Of a stretch of 64,000 nt of DNA, positions 53,074 through 61,653 are shown piece by piece. Both the position numbers and the translations under genes were made by a program. Numbering within the stretch: the first letter of the stretch is position 1; every line of letters starts with the position of its first letter. The notes beneath the pieces are model-generated. The model did not search any database. It was not told where the DNA came from and was given only the letters and a program-made list of their open reading frames with translations. Source of the DNA: Rhodospirillales bacterium (GTDB lineage: Bacteria; Pseudomonadota; Alphaproteobacteria; Micavibrionales; Micavibrionaceae); the NCBI GenBank assembly GCA_023898765.1, contig CP060238.1, forward strand, positions 372,001 to 436,000, given 5' to 3'.

Positions 53074-54083
53074 CCGCGCATGCGTAACAGGGGAGGCGCA
53101 ACACGCGGTCCCGCGTCCTGCTGCTCCACGGCTTTTTTAAAAGAAACCGGATGGTCCCATGCCGCCACCTGATCTGCGCTCTCAATAACAAGCCCTGTAT
53201 AGGCCGCATGCGCCTCCGGAGAGCCGGCCTTTAAACGCTCGACGCGCCGGTCCAAACGTTCCAGATTCAAAGCGGCCCGGGCAAAAACGATCAAGGGAGA
53301 ACTCGTCCTTTTTCCATTCCGGTCCGTTATTTTCCTGACCTCATCATAAACACAGGAAGAAGCGCACATCAGGACAGAGCTGGGACGCAGCTTTTCTCCC
53401 TTATAAGTGACGGCCTTTCCGGCTATCCCGGGTATACAGCGCGGGGCATTGTTTTCGTCTGCAAAGCGCTTCCATTCCGCCCTGAGCCCAATAGGACGAA
53501 AAATGCCGGCCACATAAAGCGGATTTTTCTTTCGGGCGGCAGCCAGGGCAGCCTGATAAAGTTTTCCTTTTCCATCGTCGTCGTAGAAAGCATCCTCAAA
53601 GGAAATGTCCTCTCCCTGGATTCTCAAAGCCTGATTTTTCCTGAGTCCTTCATCATATAAAAGCTGGTACGTAATTTTTGCGAGGCGGGTGGCCCTGTGA
53701 ACAGCGAAAACAGATTTTTCTATAAAATTGGCCCCTGCCATATTCATAGAAAAACTGTAAGAGTGCCGGGCCCGCGTTGCCGCATTATAACGCGCCGCCA
53801 AAAGATCCAGATCTCTGGTCCGAACAGGGTGGTCGCATTGATGCGTCGAGTTCATGCGGGCGTATAAATGAAATTTTGCCGGGGAGGAGCGGTAAGGCGC
53901 CACGCGAACCAGTCGGGTAAAGTGGTTGTGATCTTCATAACAATCCGGACAATAAAACTGATATTGGCCGGGCGGATAATCATCCGGATTTGCCCGATTT
54001 GCCGAGATGGGCATCAACAAATTCTCCCGCTCGGTATCAAAAGGGATCGCGGTCAAAATATAGCGGCTGGAGGACGTATGCAT
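53070..54083 (-). CDS. Orphan protein with N-terminal Cys/His cluster
   Basis: The product is 337 residues with no signal peptide. The N-terminal region has QFYCPDCYEDHNHF and, 35 residues on, HQCDHPV, so a CxxC plus C/H cluster could bind zinc. A CxxC followed by an HxH-type segment is loosely reminiscent of the CoiA N-terminal zinc region, but the match is too weak to claim. The rest is helical and basic with no recognised domain. It is opposite hslU and diverges from the M23 gene. Confidence 0.6.
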   Translation of the reverse strand: MHTSSSRYILTAIPFDTERENLLMPISANRANPDDYPPGQYQFYCPDCYEDHNHFTRLVRVAPYRSSPAKFHLYARMNSTHQCDHPVRTRDLDLLAARYNAATRARHSYSFSMNMAGANFIEKSVFAVHRATRLAKITYQLLYDEGLRKNQALRIQGEDISFEDAFYDDDGKGKLYQAALAAARKKNPLYVAGIFRPIGLRAEWKRFADENNAPRCIPGIAGKAVTYKGEKLRPSSVLMCASSCVYDEVRKITDRNGKRTSSPLIVFARAALNLERLDRRVERLKAGSPEAHAAYTGLVIESADQVAAWDHPVSFKKAVEQQDAGPRVAPPLLRMRG

Positions 54084-54152
54084 TTCTCAATCCAAGTATT
54101 AAAAAATAATTTTTTATTGTTTTTACAGCCTGTCTTTGTGCAGGATGCCAAT

Positions 54153-55175
54153 ATGCTTAAAGCCCGTACTATACTTATATTTTTCATATTTTCAATATTC
54201 GAAAATTTTCCGGCTCTGGCGCAGGATTCGCCGGCTTTTCGTCTGCCCGCTGACTGCAATTATGGCGAAAATTGCTGGGTCATGAATTATGTCGATATGG
54301 GGCCGGTGGCGGATGGAAAAAACACAGATCCGGCCTGCGGCACGCGGACCTATGACGGGCATAAAGGCACGGATATTGCGATTCGCAGCAAAGCCGAAAT
54401 GGACAAAGGCGTTTCCGTTCTGGCCGCCGAAGCTGGAAAAGTGATACGGGTGCGGGACGGACAGCCGGATCGGTTTCCTTCGGAAGAAGAGCTGCGGGAA
54501 ATCAAAAAAGATCAGAAAGAATGCGGCAACGCGGTTTTAATCGACCATGGCAATGCCCTCCAGACGCTCTATTGCCATCTCAAAGAAAATTCAATTTTGG
54601 TAAAGGCAAACGACGAGATAAAAGCCGGTCAAAAAATAGGGGAAATCGGCCTGTCCGGCTATACGGAATTCCCCCATCTTCATTTCGGCATTCTCTGGGA
54701 AGGCGATGTCATGGACCCCTTCACCGGCCTGAGCAACACGGAAAAATGCGGCAGCGTCAAACAATCCCTGTGGAAACCTTCCGCCAATATTTCCTATCGT
54801 CCCGTTTCCCTATATGCCGCAGGCTTTCAAAGCGAAATTCCCGATCTGGATAAAATCGACCGCGGCCAACAACAGCCGGATTCTTTTAAAACAACCGTGC
54901 CTGTCCTGGCTTTCTGGACAACTTTCCTTGGCGTGCGGGAAGGCGATTCGATTGTGATGGAGGTCCGCGGCCCTGACGGAAAGATTTTTTCCCGGCGAAC
55001 CATTAAACAACCCGCAACGCGCGCACGGCAGCTTTACTACACGGGCCGCAAACTCTCGCAAGATGTATTAAAGGCCGGACCCTATACCGGCCGGTCGACC
55101 CTGACCCGCACGATGAAAGACGGGGAAACGAAAAGCTGGACGATTGAACGGCGCATTCACATTCAGGAAGAATAG
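54153..55175 (+). CDS. Secreted M23-family (LytM) peptidase
   Basis: The product is 340 residues from the ATG at 54153, with AGGA about 7 bp upstream and a signal peptide ending FPALAQDS (about residue 24). An ATG at 54078 is possible but gives a poorer signal sequence. The zinc site follows M23: HxGxD in DGHKGTDIAI and HxH in FPHLHFG. A C-terminal unrecognised beta-rich domain (about 215-340) follows. It probably trims peptidoglycan cross-links in the periplasm. It converges on the Smr gene with a 13-nt overlap. Confidence 0.88.
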   Translation: MLKARTILIFFIFSIFENFPALAQDSPAFRLPADCNYGENCWVMNYVDMGPVADGKNTDPACGTRTYDGHKGTDIAIRSKAEMDKGVSVLAAEAGKVIRVRDGQPDRFPSEEELREIKKDQKECGNAVLIDHGNALQTLYCHLKENSILVKANDEIKAGQKIGEIGLSGYTEFPHLHFGILWEGDVMDPFTGLSNTEKCGSVKQSLWKPSANISYRPVSLYAAGFQSEIPDLDKIDRGQQQPDSFKTTVPVLAFWTTFLGVREGDSIVMEVRGPDGKIFSRRTIKQPATRARQLYYTGRKLSQDVLKAGPYTGRSTLTRTMKDGETKSWTIERRIHIQEE

Positions 55176-55750
55176 TCTCTCTCCCGCCGGAGATAGACAT
55201 ATAGCGCGCCCTCCCCACCGTCTTTTTTCTGCGCCGGAACCGTTTTTAAAACAATGTTTGAAAGCGGGCGTTCCGACAGCCATTCCGGCACACGCCGGCG
55301 TAAAATACCCCGCGGGGATGTTGTCCAGTCGGCTGCCGGTTCTTCCGGCGCCCCTTTTCCCGTGATAACCAAAACACAGCGTCTTCCTTCCGCCTGCGCG
55401 TTTTGAATAAATGCCACCAGCGCGGATTTTGCGTCATCCTGCCGGTATCCGTGCAAATCCAGCCGCCCTTCAATAGAGAGCTTTCCCTGACGCAAACGCT
55501 CTTCCGTCCGGCGGTCCAGTTGAGAATCACCCTTTTCGGCCTGTCGCGGCGAAGATTGCTGCGGATTAAAAACGGGGGTTGTCCGACCCCCTTCTTCCTG
55601 CACCTCTTCCCTTTTTCCATGACGGCGGCGAAGCGCTTCTTCCTGCGCATCCCAGTCCACGTCTTCCAAAGGATCAATGTCGCGGGCAAAGGATTTCCAA
55701 AGCTGAAAATCGTCCATTCCCCCGCCTTTCCCTTTTCCGGATCCGCTCAT
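55163..55750 (-). CDS. Smr-domain protein
   Basis: The product is 195 residues from the ATG at 55750. An ATG at 55717 follows a purine-rich stretch and is an alternative; a longer frame from 55810 is unlikely. The C-terminal Smr domain has LDLHGYRQDDAKSALVAFI and VLVITGKGA, with a basic-rich end typical of the nuclease-like fold. The N-terminal 80 residues are charged linker. Smr proteins nick branched DNA or cleave collided-ribosome mRNA (SmrB type); the role here is open. Confidence 0.85.
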   Translation of the reverse strand: MSGSGKGKGGGMDDFQLWKSFARDIDPLEDVDWDAQEEALRRRHGKREEVQEEGGRTTPVFNPQQSSPRQAEKGDSQLDRRTEERLRQGKLSIEGRLDLHGYRQDDAKSALVAFIQNAQAEGRRCVLVITGKGAPEEPAADWTTSPRGILRRRVPEWLSERPLSNIVLKTVPAQKKDGGEGALYVYLRRERDYSS

Positions 55751-55818
55751 TCTTTTCTTTCTGTCCCTTCTTCGGGCATAATAGGCGAAGCAGGCTTCTT
55801 TAACAAACATGCAAGACC

Positions 55819-56538
55819 ATGAACCGGATTTTTTATTTTTTCCTTTTTTTCCTCCTTTTTTCAGGGAGCCTGTTATGGAATCCTGCGAACGGTTTGAGTG
55901 AGACGGGCGACCTCAAAATTTCTTCGACGGAAGACGTTGTCATCGCCTTTTATAAAACCGGCGGACATCAACCCGATTTCGAGCGCTGGATCAAAGAAAG
56001 GGACCCTTATAGAACGACCGCGCCCTTCCTGCGGCCCGAAACGATGGAAAAGGAAATGGTGCGCCTTAAAAAAGCCTATGCGTCTTTTGACCCCCAGGAG
56101 GATTTTTTAATCTTGAAGGCAAATATTTTCGCCAGGCTCCTTCAGGAAACAGACAAAAAAAATCCCGAGAAAACGGCCCATTTTCTGGAGATGAGCTTTA
56201 AGGCCGGAGAGGCAGGCTATTTCCCTTACCGCTTTCTGGATAAACGCTTTGCCGTTGTTCCCGACAACCTGCGGGATTATCTCAGGCTCGAAATTCCGGA
56301 AGGGCAATTCACCCATTTGGCGCAGCAACTTGGAAACGAAGGAGCGGCGGTTACCATGATATTGCAGCTCCGGCCCCTTAAGGCGGATATGAAAGCGCCT
56401 TATCAGGTTGACGGATATGAACAATGGGCTTTTTTAACGCGGATTGCCGCCATCTCTGTCTGGGATCGCGCAGGCAGATTTCTATGGGAATACACGGCGC
56501 CCTGGTATATGGCCCCCTTGCGCGCAAACCCCTTATAA
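55819..56538 (+). CDS. Secreted protein of unknown function
   Basis: The product is 239 residues with a hydrophobic N-terminal signal (about 4-20, ending NGLSETGD). The mature part is charged and probably helical at first (VVIAFYKTGGHQPDFERWIKER), then beta-like (QLGNEGAAVTMILQLRPLK). I recognise no family. It is divergent from the Smr gene and lies 115 bp upstream of the next orphan. Confidence 0.65.
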   Translation: MNRIFYFFLFFLLFSGSLLWNPANGLSETGDLKISSTEDVVIAFYKTGGHQPDFERWIKERDPYRTTAPFLRPETMEKEMVRLKKAYASFDPQEDFLILKANIFARLLQETDKKNPEKTAHFLEMSFKAGEAGYFPYRFLDKRFAVVPDNLRDYLRLEIPEGQFTHLAQQLGNEGAAVTMILQLRPLKADMKAPYQVDGYEQWAFLTRIAAISVWDRAGRFLWEYTAPWYMAPLRANPL

Positions 56539-56653
56539 ACCCGCTTAAACATAAACGGACCGAAAATACCGGTATTTGGCAAGAATCTTGCTCTAAGGTA
56601 GAATGGAATGGGCTTTATGGCTCCAGATGTAAAAAGAGGAAACGGGATTTGCC

Positions 56654-57232
56654 ATGTTTTCACAACTTGGTCCTTTATTTAAAACAACGTTCCGCCAGGC
56701 CGAATCGACAGATACGCGCCAGGACATCAAGCATTACGAAAAGGACGACGGGCGCAAAAAGCGTGAACAGGAAGACAGGCAAGAAACAAGCGAATTTTGG
56801 GAAGACACGACATCCGTCTCTACCGAAGCGCTGCGCACCTTCCTTGTGAATTTCCTCAAAACAATTCCGGAAGAAGCGGACGGACGGCTTTCCGAAAGCG
56901 CCCCGGAGGCCCCGGAAGAAAAGATACAAGAATACAGGGCCCCAAAAACAAGCGTAACCGCCCGCGCCCTGCACGCCTATCAATCCATGAATGAAAAAAC
57001 ACATACGGGATCCCCGCCGCCACGGCCGGAGCCTGAAAACATGCCTGACACAGCACAAAGCGCAGACGGCGTTTCCCTGCTTCCCGGCTCGGATGTACGC
57101 ATTATTCACACGCTGATTGACGATCTCAAAACCCTGTCCGAAGGAGGCCTTGAAACCCTGACCATTCAGAAGGCGGACAGTTTTCTCGACAGTCTGGTAA
57201 CCGCTGTAAACCTTGAAAAATCAAGACGTTAG
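56654..57232 (+). CDS. Orphan acidic protein
   Basis: The product is 192 residues, rich in Glu, Lys and Asp in the first half and Pro in the middle, with a helical C-terminus (IIHTLIDDLKTLSEGGLETL). No signal peptide or known domain is seen. It probably is a soluble, partly disordered protein. The 3' end overlaps the convergent response-regulator gene by 12 nt. Confidence 0.6.
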   Translation: MFSQLGPLFKTTFRQAESTDTRQDIKHYEKDDGRKKREQEDRQETSEFWEDTTSVSTEALRTFLVNFLKTIPEEADGRLSESAPEAPEEKIQEYRAPKTSVTARALHAYQSMNEKTHTGSPPPRPEPENMPDTAQSADGVSLLPGSDVRIIHTLIDDLKTLSEGGLETLTIQKADSFLDSLVTAVNLEKSRR

Positions 57233-57907
57233 GAGGCAGTACCCCTCCCCGTCCGTCCCCAGAATTTCAGGATTGGACGGATCTTTTTCGATTTTTTGCC
57301 GCAAGCGGTAAATATGGGTTTCAAGCGTATGGGTCTCAACCCCGTCCGCATATGCCCACACGCGCTCCAAAAGGGTTTGTCGATCCACGGCCTTTCCTTT
57401 GTTTTCAAAGAGCGTCAGAAGGATATCGCGTTCTTTTTCGGTTAAATAAAGCGGCTTGTCTTTTGCCTGTCCGTCTTCTAACAAATTTTCCTTCACTTTC
57501 AACAGATAAGGTCCAATCTGAAGGGTTTCGGGGACATGGGAAAGATGCTCTTTCCTAAGAAGCGTACGAATTCTGTCAATCAATGCGCCGGCGCGGACAG
57601 GCGTATGGAAAACCGCATCAAAGGATTCGGCCGCCCAATCCTCTTTTCCGCCGCCCGCGCCTTCCAACAAAACGCCGATAAGAGGGATTCCTTCCAAACG
57701 GGCCAAAATGGCCGGGATTTGGGGGGTTTCCAAAAAAAGCACGGCCAAATTGGCGTCGGGACAAGCCTCACCCGCCACCCCCTCAACATCCTCGTACCGC
57801 CTGACCGGCATTTGAGCCGCAGACAACGCCTCCTGCAAAAAGCCGGAAAACAGGTCATTTTTTGCATAAATAACAATCATAGAGGCAGAAAACTCCTTAT
57901 CCTGCAT
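57221..57907 (-). CDS. OmpR-type response regulator lacking the phospho-acceptor Asp
   Basis: The product is 228 residues. The ATG at 57907 follows AAGGAGG at 9 bp. The C-terminal domain (about 130-228) is a normal OmpR/PhoB winged helix: YLTEKERDILLTLFENKGKAVDRQTLLERVW and THTLETHIYRLRQKIE. The receiver-like N-terminus has NLAVLFLETP where DLxLLDxxxP is expected, so Phe replaces the phospho-Asp. The switch Lys position reads FHTPV, so Thr replaces Lys. It should bind DNA without phosphorylation control. Confidence 0.88.
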   Translation of the reverse strand: MQDKEFSASMIVIYAKNDLFSGFLQEALSAAQMPVRRYEDVEGVAGEACPDANLAVLFLETPQIPAILARLEGIPLIGVLLEGAGGGKEDWAAESFDAVFHTPVRAGALIDRIRTLLRKEHLSHVPETLQIGPYLLKVKENLLEDGQAKDKPLYLTEKERDILLTLFENKGKAVDRQTLLERVWAYADGVETHTLETHIYRLRQKIEKDPSNPEILGTDGEGYCLLTS

Positions 57908-58005
57908 AAAAACCACCCTCCTTATTCTCATCTAACCCATTGATTTAAAAGATTCAACCTTTGGCATAAAGATTGCAAATCTTCCGGAAAGGAACAGGAG
58001 CCCTT

Positions 58006-58875
58006 ATGAGCGATCATACCACCATATCAAATATCAACAACCGGACAGCCGGAAGCGGTGGATACGCAAAATCTTCGGGCACGGTGCAAAGCTGGAAAAA
58101 AACAAAAAGCTTTGACGCCGTTCAAACGGAAGAACAGGCAAGCCGCACCGCCGCCCGCGCCATTGTCATGGACAAGGAATCTTTTTTCAAAACGGCCTCG
58201 AAAACGTCAAACCCCGAAAAGAAAAGAGAAAGTTTTGAAACCGCCCTGACCATGGCAGAGGAAAAACCGGCCGAGGAAAATCTGTCTTCCTCCGTGTTCG
58301 GCTTTGAAGATGTCCTTGACGTTATCAACCCGCTTCAACACCTTCCTGTCGTCAATCTGGTGTATCGCGGCCTGACGGGCGATACAATCAAACCCATGGC
58401 GCAAATCATCGGCGGCGGGCTTTACGGCGGACCGGTCGGCGCCATCAGCGGCACCGTCAACGCCGTCATCGAGCATGAAACAGGTCACGACATTGCCGGC
58501 AATGTTCTGGCGCTGGTGCGCGGCGAAAACGGATCGGAAAATGAAAGCATTGAATTCGCACGCGCCAAAGACAACCCTGAAAAACAGCTTGAAATCGCCG
58601 CCGGATATTTTGAAGACAGCGCCCGGGAAATCGCCGCGAAACGAGAGCTGCCGGGTACGGCCATGGCCTTTGTCAATTTAAAGAAAACAGCCATATCCTA
58701 TGATAAACGTGCCGCAGCAGGAGGCCGCACCGCCGGATACATGAATGTGCGCAGGCCGTCGAATCCTGCGCCCGTTTCCTACACACCTGCCCCCATCACG
58801 CCTGAAACCCTGCCGCATCGCGACCCCGTTACGCGGATGGAACTTTCTCCGTTGCCGCCGGAAACCGGTTTCTGA
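58006..58875 (+). CDS. Orphan protein with glycine-zipper-like segment
   Basis: The product is 289 residues. The ATG at 58006 follows AGGAG (57996-58000) at 5 bp. It is helical and basic in the first 90 residues, then has IIGGGLYGGPVGAISGTVNAV (about 155-175), a Gly-rich stretch like membrane-interacting glycine zippers. The C-terminus is Pro-rich (SYTPAPITPE, LSPLPPETGF). No signal peptide or family is recognised. It diverges from the response-regulator gene and could be its target (inference). Confidence 0.6.
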   Translation: MSDHTTISNINNRTAGSGGYAKSSGTVQSWKKTKSFDAVQTEEQASRTAARAIVMDKESFFKTASKTSNPEKKRESFETALTMAEEKPAEENLSSSVFGFEDVLDVINPLQHLPVVNLVYRGLTGDTIKPMAQIIGGGLYGGPVGAISGTVNAVIEHETGHDIAGNVLALVRGENGSENESIEFARAKDNPEKQLEIAAGYFEDSAREIAAKRELPGTAMAFVNLKKTAISYDKRAAAGGRTAGYMNVRRPSNPAPVSYTPAPITPETLPHRDPVTRMELSPLPPETGF

Positions 58876-58878
58876 TTC

Positions 58879-59544
58879 TTATCCTTCCCGCGCGCCAAAA
58901 ATGAACGTGCCAACCCGGACATGCGTTGCCCCGAAAGGAACGGCTTTTTCAAAATCCGCACTCATCCCCATACTCAAATCTTTTAGCCCGTTTTCCTTCG
59001 CCAGTTTTGCCAGCAGCGCAAAATGAAGCGCGGCCGGTTCGTCAAAAGGCGGAATGCACATGAGTCCCCGGATGCTTACCCCTTCATCCCGGCAAAGCGC
59101 CAAAAGCGCAGGCAGGTCATCCGGCGCGACGCCCGCCTTTTGAGGTTCTTCGCCTGTATTCACCTGAACGAAACAGGGCGGAAAACGTCCCTGTTTTTTC
59201 ATTTCCCTTGCCAGCGCCATCACAAGTTTCGGACGGTCCACCGTTTCAATCGCATCGAATAACCGAAGAGCCTCTTTTACTTTGTTTGTCTGCAGCGGGC
59301 CAATCAAATGCAACTTTAAATCGGGATATTCCGGCTTCATCTGTGCCCAGTGATCTTGCGCTTCCTGCACGCGGTTTTCCCCGAAAAGACGCTGGCCCGC
59401 CTCCAGCGCCGCGCTTATTTTTTCCGGCGGCTGGCGTTTGCTGACCGCCACAAGATGGACGTCTTCCGGTTTCCGGTTTGCCGCCCGCGCGGCTTTTCCG
59501 ATTTTCTCGCGAACCTGCGCGATATTTTCTGCGACCTGATTCAT
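58879..59544 (-). CDS. YggS-family PLP-binding protein
   Basis: The product is 221 residues from the ATG at 59544 (MNQVAENIAQVREK); the longer frame above it overlaps the porin terminator. The PLP lysine is in LVAVSKRQPPEKI. FGENRVQEAQDHWAQM, LHLIGPLQTNKVK and SMGMSADFEKAVPFGATHVRVGTFIFG are typical. YggS/PLPBP keeps vitamin B6 pools balanced and has no known catalytic role. It converges with the 58006 orphan gene, 3 bp between stops. Confidence 0.93.
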   Translation of the reverse strand: MNQVAENIAQVREKIGKAARAANRKPEDVHLVAVSKRQPPEKISAALEAGQRLFGENRVQEAQDHWAQMKPEYPDLKLHLIGPLQTNKVKEALRLFDAIETVDRPKLVMALAREMKKQGRFPPCFVQVNTGEEPQKAGVAPDDLPALLALCRDEGVSIRGLMCIPPFDEPAALHFALLAKLAKENGLKDLSMGMSADFEKAVPFGATHVRVGTFIFGAREG

Positions 59545-59570
59545 AAAGCTTAAGATAAATTCTATTCCGG

Positions 59571-59600
59571 CAAAAAGAAAGGGGCGCCAGAAGCGCCCCC
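59571..59600 (-). terminator. Rho-independent terminator of the porin gene
   Basis: GGGGCGC (59581-59587) and GCGCCCC (59593-59599) pair over a 5-nt loop. On the minus strand the hairpin is followed by TTTCTTTTT. It lies 27 bp past the porin stop and just before the YggS gene. Confidence 0.85.
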
Positions 59601-59626
59601 CTCCAAAACTTATCTTCCAACCTAAA

Positions 59627-60781
59627 TTAGAAGTTGAACTGAATACCACCCAAAACGGATGTTGCTTCAACGTCAGAGCCGATAGCAGCCGGCACATCGT
59701 GGTCGATGAAGCTGATGGATCCGCGGAAAGACAGGCCAGGCGCAGCGGTGTAGATCACACCACCTGTGTAACGCTTGGTGTCGTACTGACCAGCGGCCAA
59801 TCCGTTTTCGTCATCTTTGTTGTAGTAGGATGCACCGAGTTTGAACGGGCCGGTCGTGTAGTCGACGCCGACAACGATCGTGTCGTCTTCGTCACCAACA
59901 TCCGTACCATTGTTGTTTTCGGTGTAAACCGCACCAACGCCGAAGGCGCCGATATCAAGGTCCAGACCTACGTTCCACTCTTTCATGTCGTCCAGGGCAC
60001 CGCCTGCAACTTCATTTTCGAGTTCAACGTGGGTGTAACCACCGCCAACAGCAAAGCCAACATTGTTGAATTGACCTTCGTAACGAACGGCACCTTCATA
60101 AGCTTCGCCGTATGCGTTGTTGACGTCATCACGGTTGAAACCTTCACGTCCGCTTGCGGAAGCAGCATCACCGGCGTCAGGCGTGTAAGACACACCAAAC
60201 TGGAAGCCGTTCCAGATAGGAGACAAGTAGGTCAGTTTTTCGTCGGCACCGCCGGCTTGACCTGTCAGGTCGTTATCGTAGTCAAAACCGTCGGGGGTGT
60301 TAACTGTCGTACCAAGGTACGTGTTAACAGCAGCTACGGTTGAAGCGATCGCGTAGTTGACAGGCTGAATGTATTGACGGATACCGTCAATGTTGGAGTC
60401 TGCGGAAGGTGCAGCAACCTGCAACAGGTAAGCAGCGCCATCTTCGGAACCAATGTTCACGCGGCCCAGATCGGATGCCAGGTAAAGGTATGATTCTTCA
60501 GGAATGTTCGCAGCGTCACCACCGTCAACTTCCAGTTCCAGATGGAAACCGTATGTCAGGCCGTTGTCTGCTGTAGCTTCAGCATTGATGTGCAACTCGG
60601 ATTCACGCAGAATGTCGAAGTTACGCTCATCTGTGTTGGCAGCTGAGGATGTATCTTGATCCAGCCAGCCAACATAGTTTTTCGTGTGACCGCCAACGGT
60701 CAGGTCAACCTGCGCCATTGCCGGAGCAGAAGCCATTGTCATACCAACGACAGCAGCGCTGCAAAGTAGAAGTTTTTTCAT
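59627..60781 (-). CDS. Outer-membrane porin
   Basis: The product is 384 residues with a signal peptide ending SAPAMAQ (about residue 23). The body is beta-strand rich with Asp/Gly/Asn-rich turns and shows features of the Porin_4 group: RNFDILRESELHINAEATADN, GRVNIGSEDGAAY, and a C-terminal Phe (LGGIQFNF) needed for BAM insertion. TGGAGG lies 7 bp before the ATG. Codon choice is uniform, as expected of an abundant protein. It is probably the major general porin. Confidence 0.92.
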   Translation of the reverse strand: MKKLLLCSAAVVGMTMASAPAMAQVDLTVGGHTKNYVGWLDQDTSSAANTDERNFDILRESELHINAEATADNGLTYGFHLELEVDGGDAANIPEESYLYLASDLGRVNIGSEDGAAYLLQVAAPSADSNIDGIRQYIQPVNYAIASTVAAVNTYLGTTVNTPDGFDYDNDLTGQAGGADEKLTYLSPIWNGFQFGVSYTPDAGDAASASGREGFNRDDVNNAYGEAYEGAVRYEGQFNNVGFAVGGGYTHVELENEVAGGALDDMKEWNVGLDLDIGAFGVGAVYTENNNGTDVGDEDDTIVVGVDYTTGPFKLGASYYNKDDENGLAAGQYDTKRYTGGVIYTAAPGLSFRGSISFIDHDVPAAIGSDVEATSVLGGIQFNF

Positions 60782-61096
60782 TGTATTCCTCCAATTGAAG
60801 ACTTCGGTTTAAATGTTTACTTGAGCGCGACTTACAAAAAAACAAAATCACATCAAGAAAACCCATCCGAGACATCGAATGTGCCCCTATATAAGCCAGC
60901 GTTTAGGCAGAGGGTCAACGCACGCGATGCAAAGATGCAACATTTTTTTGAAGGATGTTGTAATTTTGCAACATCCTGCCCTTAATCATTGCCATATCAA
61001 GCCTCACCTCCCCCCGGCATAGCGATCAACTATATCTTGAGAGAGAGCCCGTCTCATGCTAATCAGGCAGGAATGCATAAAACCGAGAGAAAAGTT
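60782..61096. promoter_or_regulatory. Divergent regulatory region, porin / DUF3576 lipoprotein
   Basis: This 315-bp gap holds the control elements of both genes. The porin promoter on the minus strand reads TTGACC (60918-60913), then 17-19 bp, then CTTATATA (60895-60888). Its leader is about 100 nt. TGCAACAT occurs at 60936-60943 and again at 60967-60974, 31 bp apart. Between them GGATGTTG (60953-60960) is the inverted partner of CAACATCC (60969-60976). Toward the lipoprotein gene TTGAGA (61037-61042) and TAATCA (61060-61065) are a weak promoter candidate. Confidence 0.55.
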
Positions 61097-61645
61097 ATGA
61101 AAAACCTTAGCCTTTTTGCCCTTTTTCTAATGATCCCCTTTCTCATGGGAGGCTGCGGCGGCATGCCCGATATTGGCGGCGAAGCGAAATATCCCAGCGG
61201 CGCGGACCGGACCACAACAGGTGATGACATTTACGGGAAAAAAGAAAGCATTTTCGGCAAAGACGGGCTGAAACTTCTCGGCGGAAAAGATGACAAACCC
61301 ACGGACGGCTCAACCGGCATCGGCGTCAACAGCTTCCTGTGGCGCGCTTCTCTGGATACGGTTTCTTTCATGCCCCTGTCCAGCGCGGATCCTTTTGGCG
61401 GGGTCATTATTACGGACTGGTATTCCCCGGAAGAAAAACAGGGCGAGCGCTTTAAGGTCAATGTCTTCATACTCGATCGGCAGCTACGCTCCGACGGGGT
61501 TAAGGTCAAAGTTTTCCGCCAGGTCGCCAGTAACGGGCGCTGGGTCGATTCAAGGGTCGCGGACAATACGGCCTCCCAGATGGAAGAGGCAATCCTGACC
61601 CGTGCACGCCAGCTCCGCGTGGCCCAGCTTTCCGAAGAAGATTAA
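61097..61645 (+). CDS. DUF3576 domain-containing lipoprotein
   Basis: The product is 182 residues from the ATG at 61097. The signal peptide ends in the lipobox LMGGC (Cys about residue 19). The DUF3576 core begins near residue 70: GVNSFLWRASLDTVSFMPLSS, DPFGGVIITDWYS, ERFKVNVFILDRQLRSDGVKV. It is an alphaproteobacterial envelope lipoprotein of unknown role, usually just upstream of leuS, as here (8 bp). It may be involved in outer-membrane assembly (inference from context only). Confidence 0.9.
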   Translation: MKNLSLFALFLMIPFLMGGCGGMPDIGGEAKYPSGADRTTTGDDIYGKKESIFGKDGLKLLGGKDDKPTDGSTGIGVNSFLWRASLDTVSFMPLSSADPFGGVIITDWYSPEEKQGERFKVNVFILDRQLRSDGVKVKVFRQVASNGRWVDSRVADNTASQMEEAILTRARQLRVAQLSEED

Positions 61646-61653
61646 GCCTGAAC

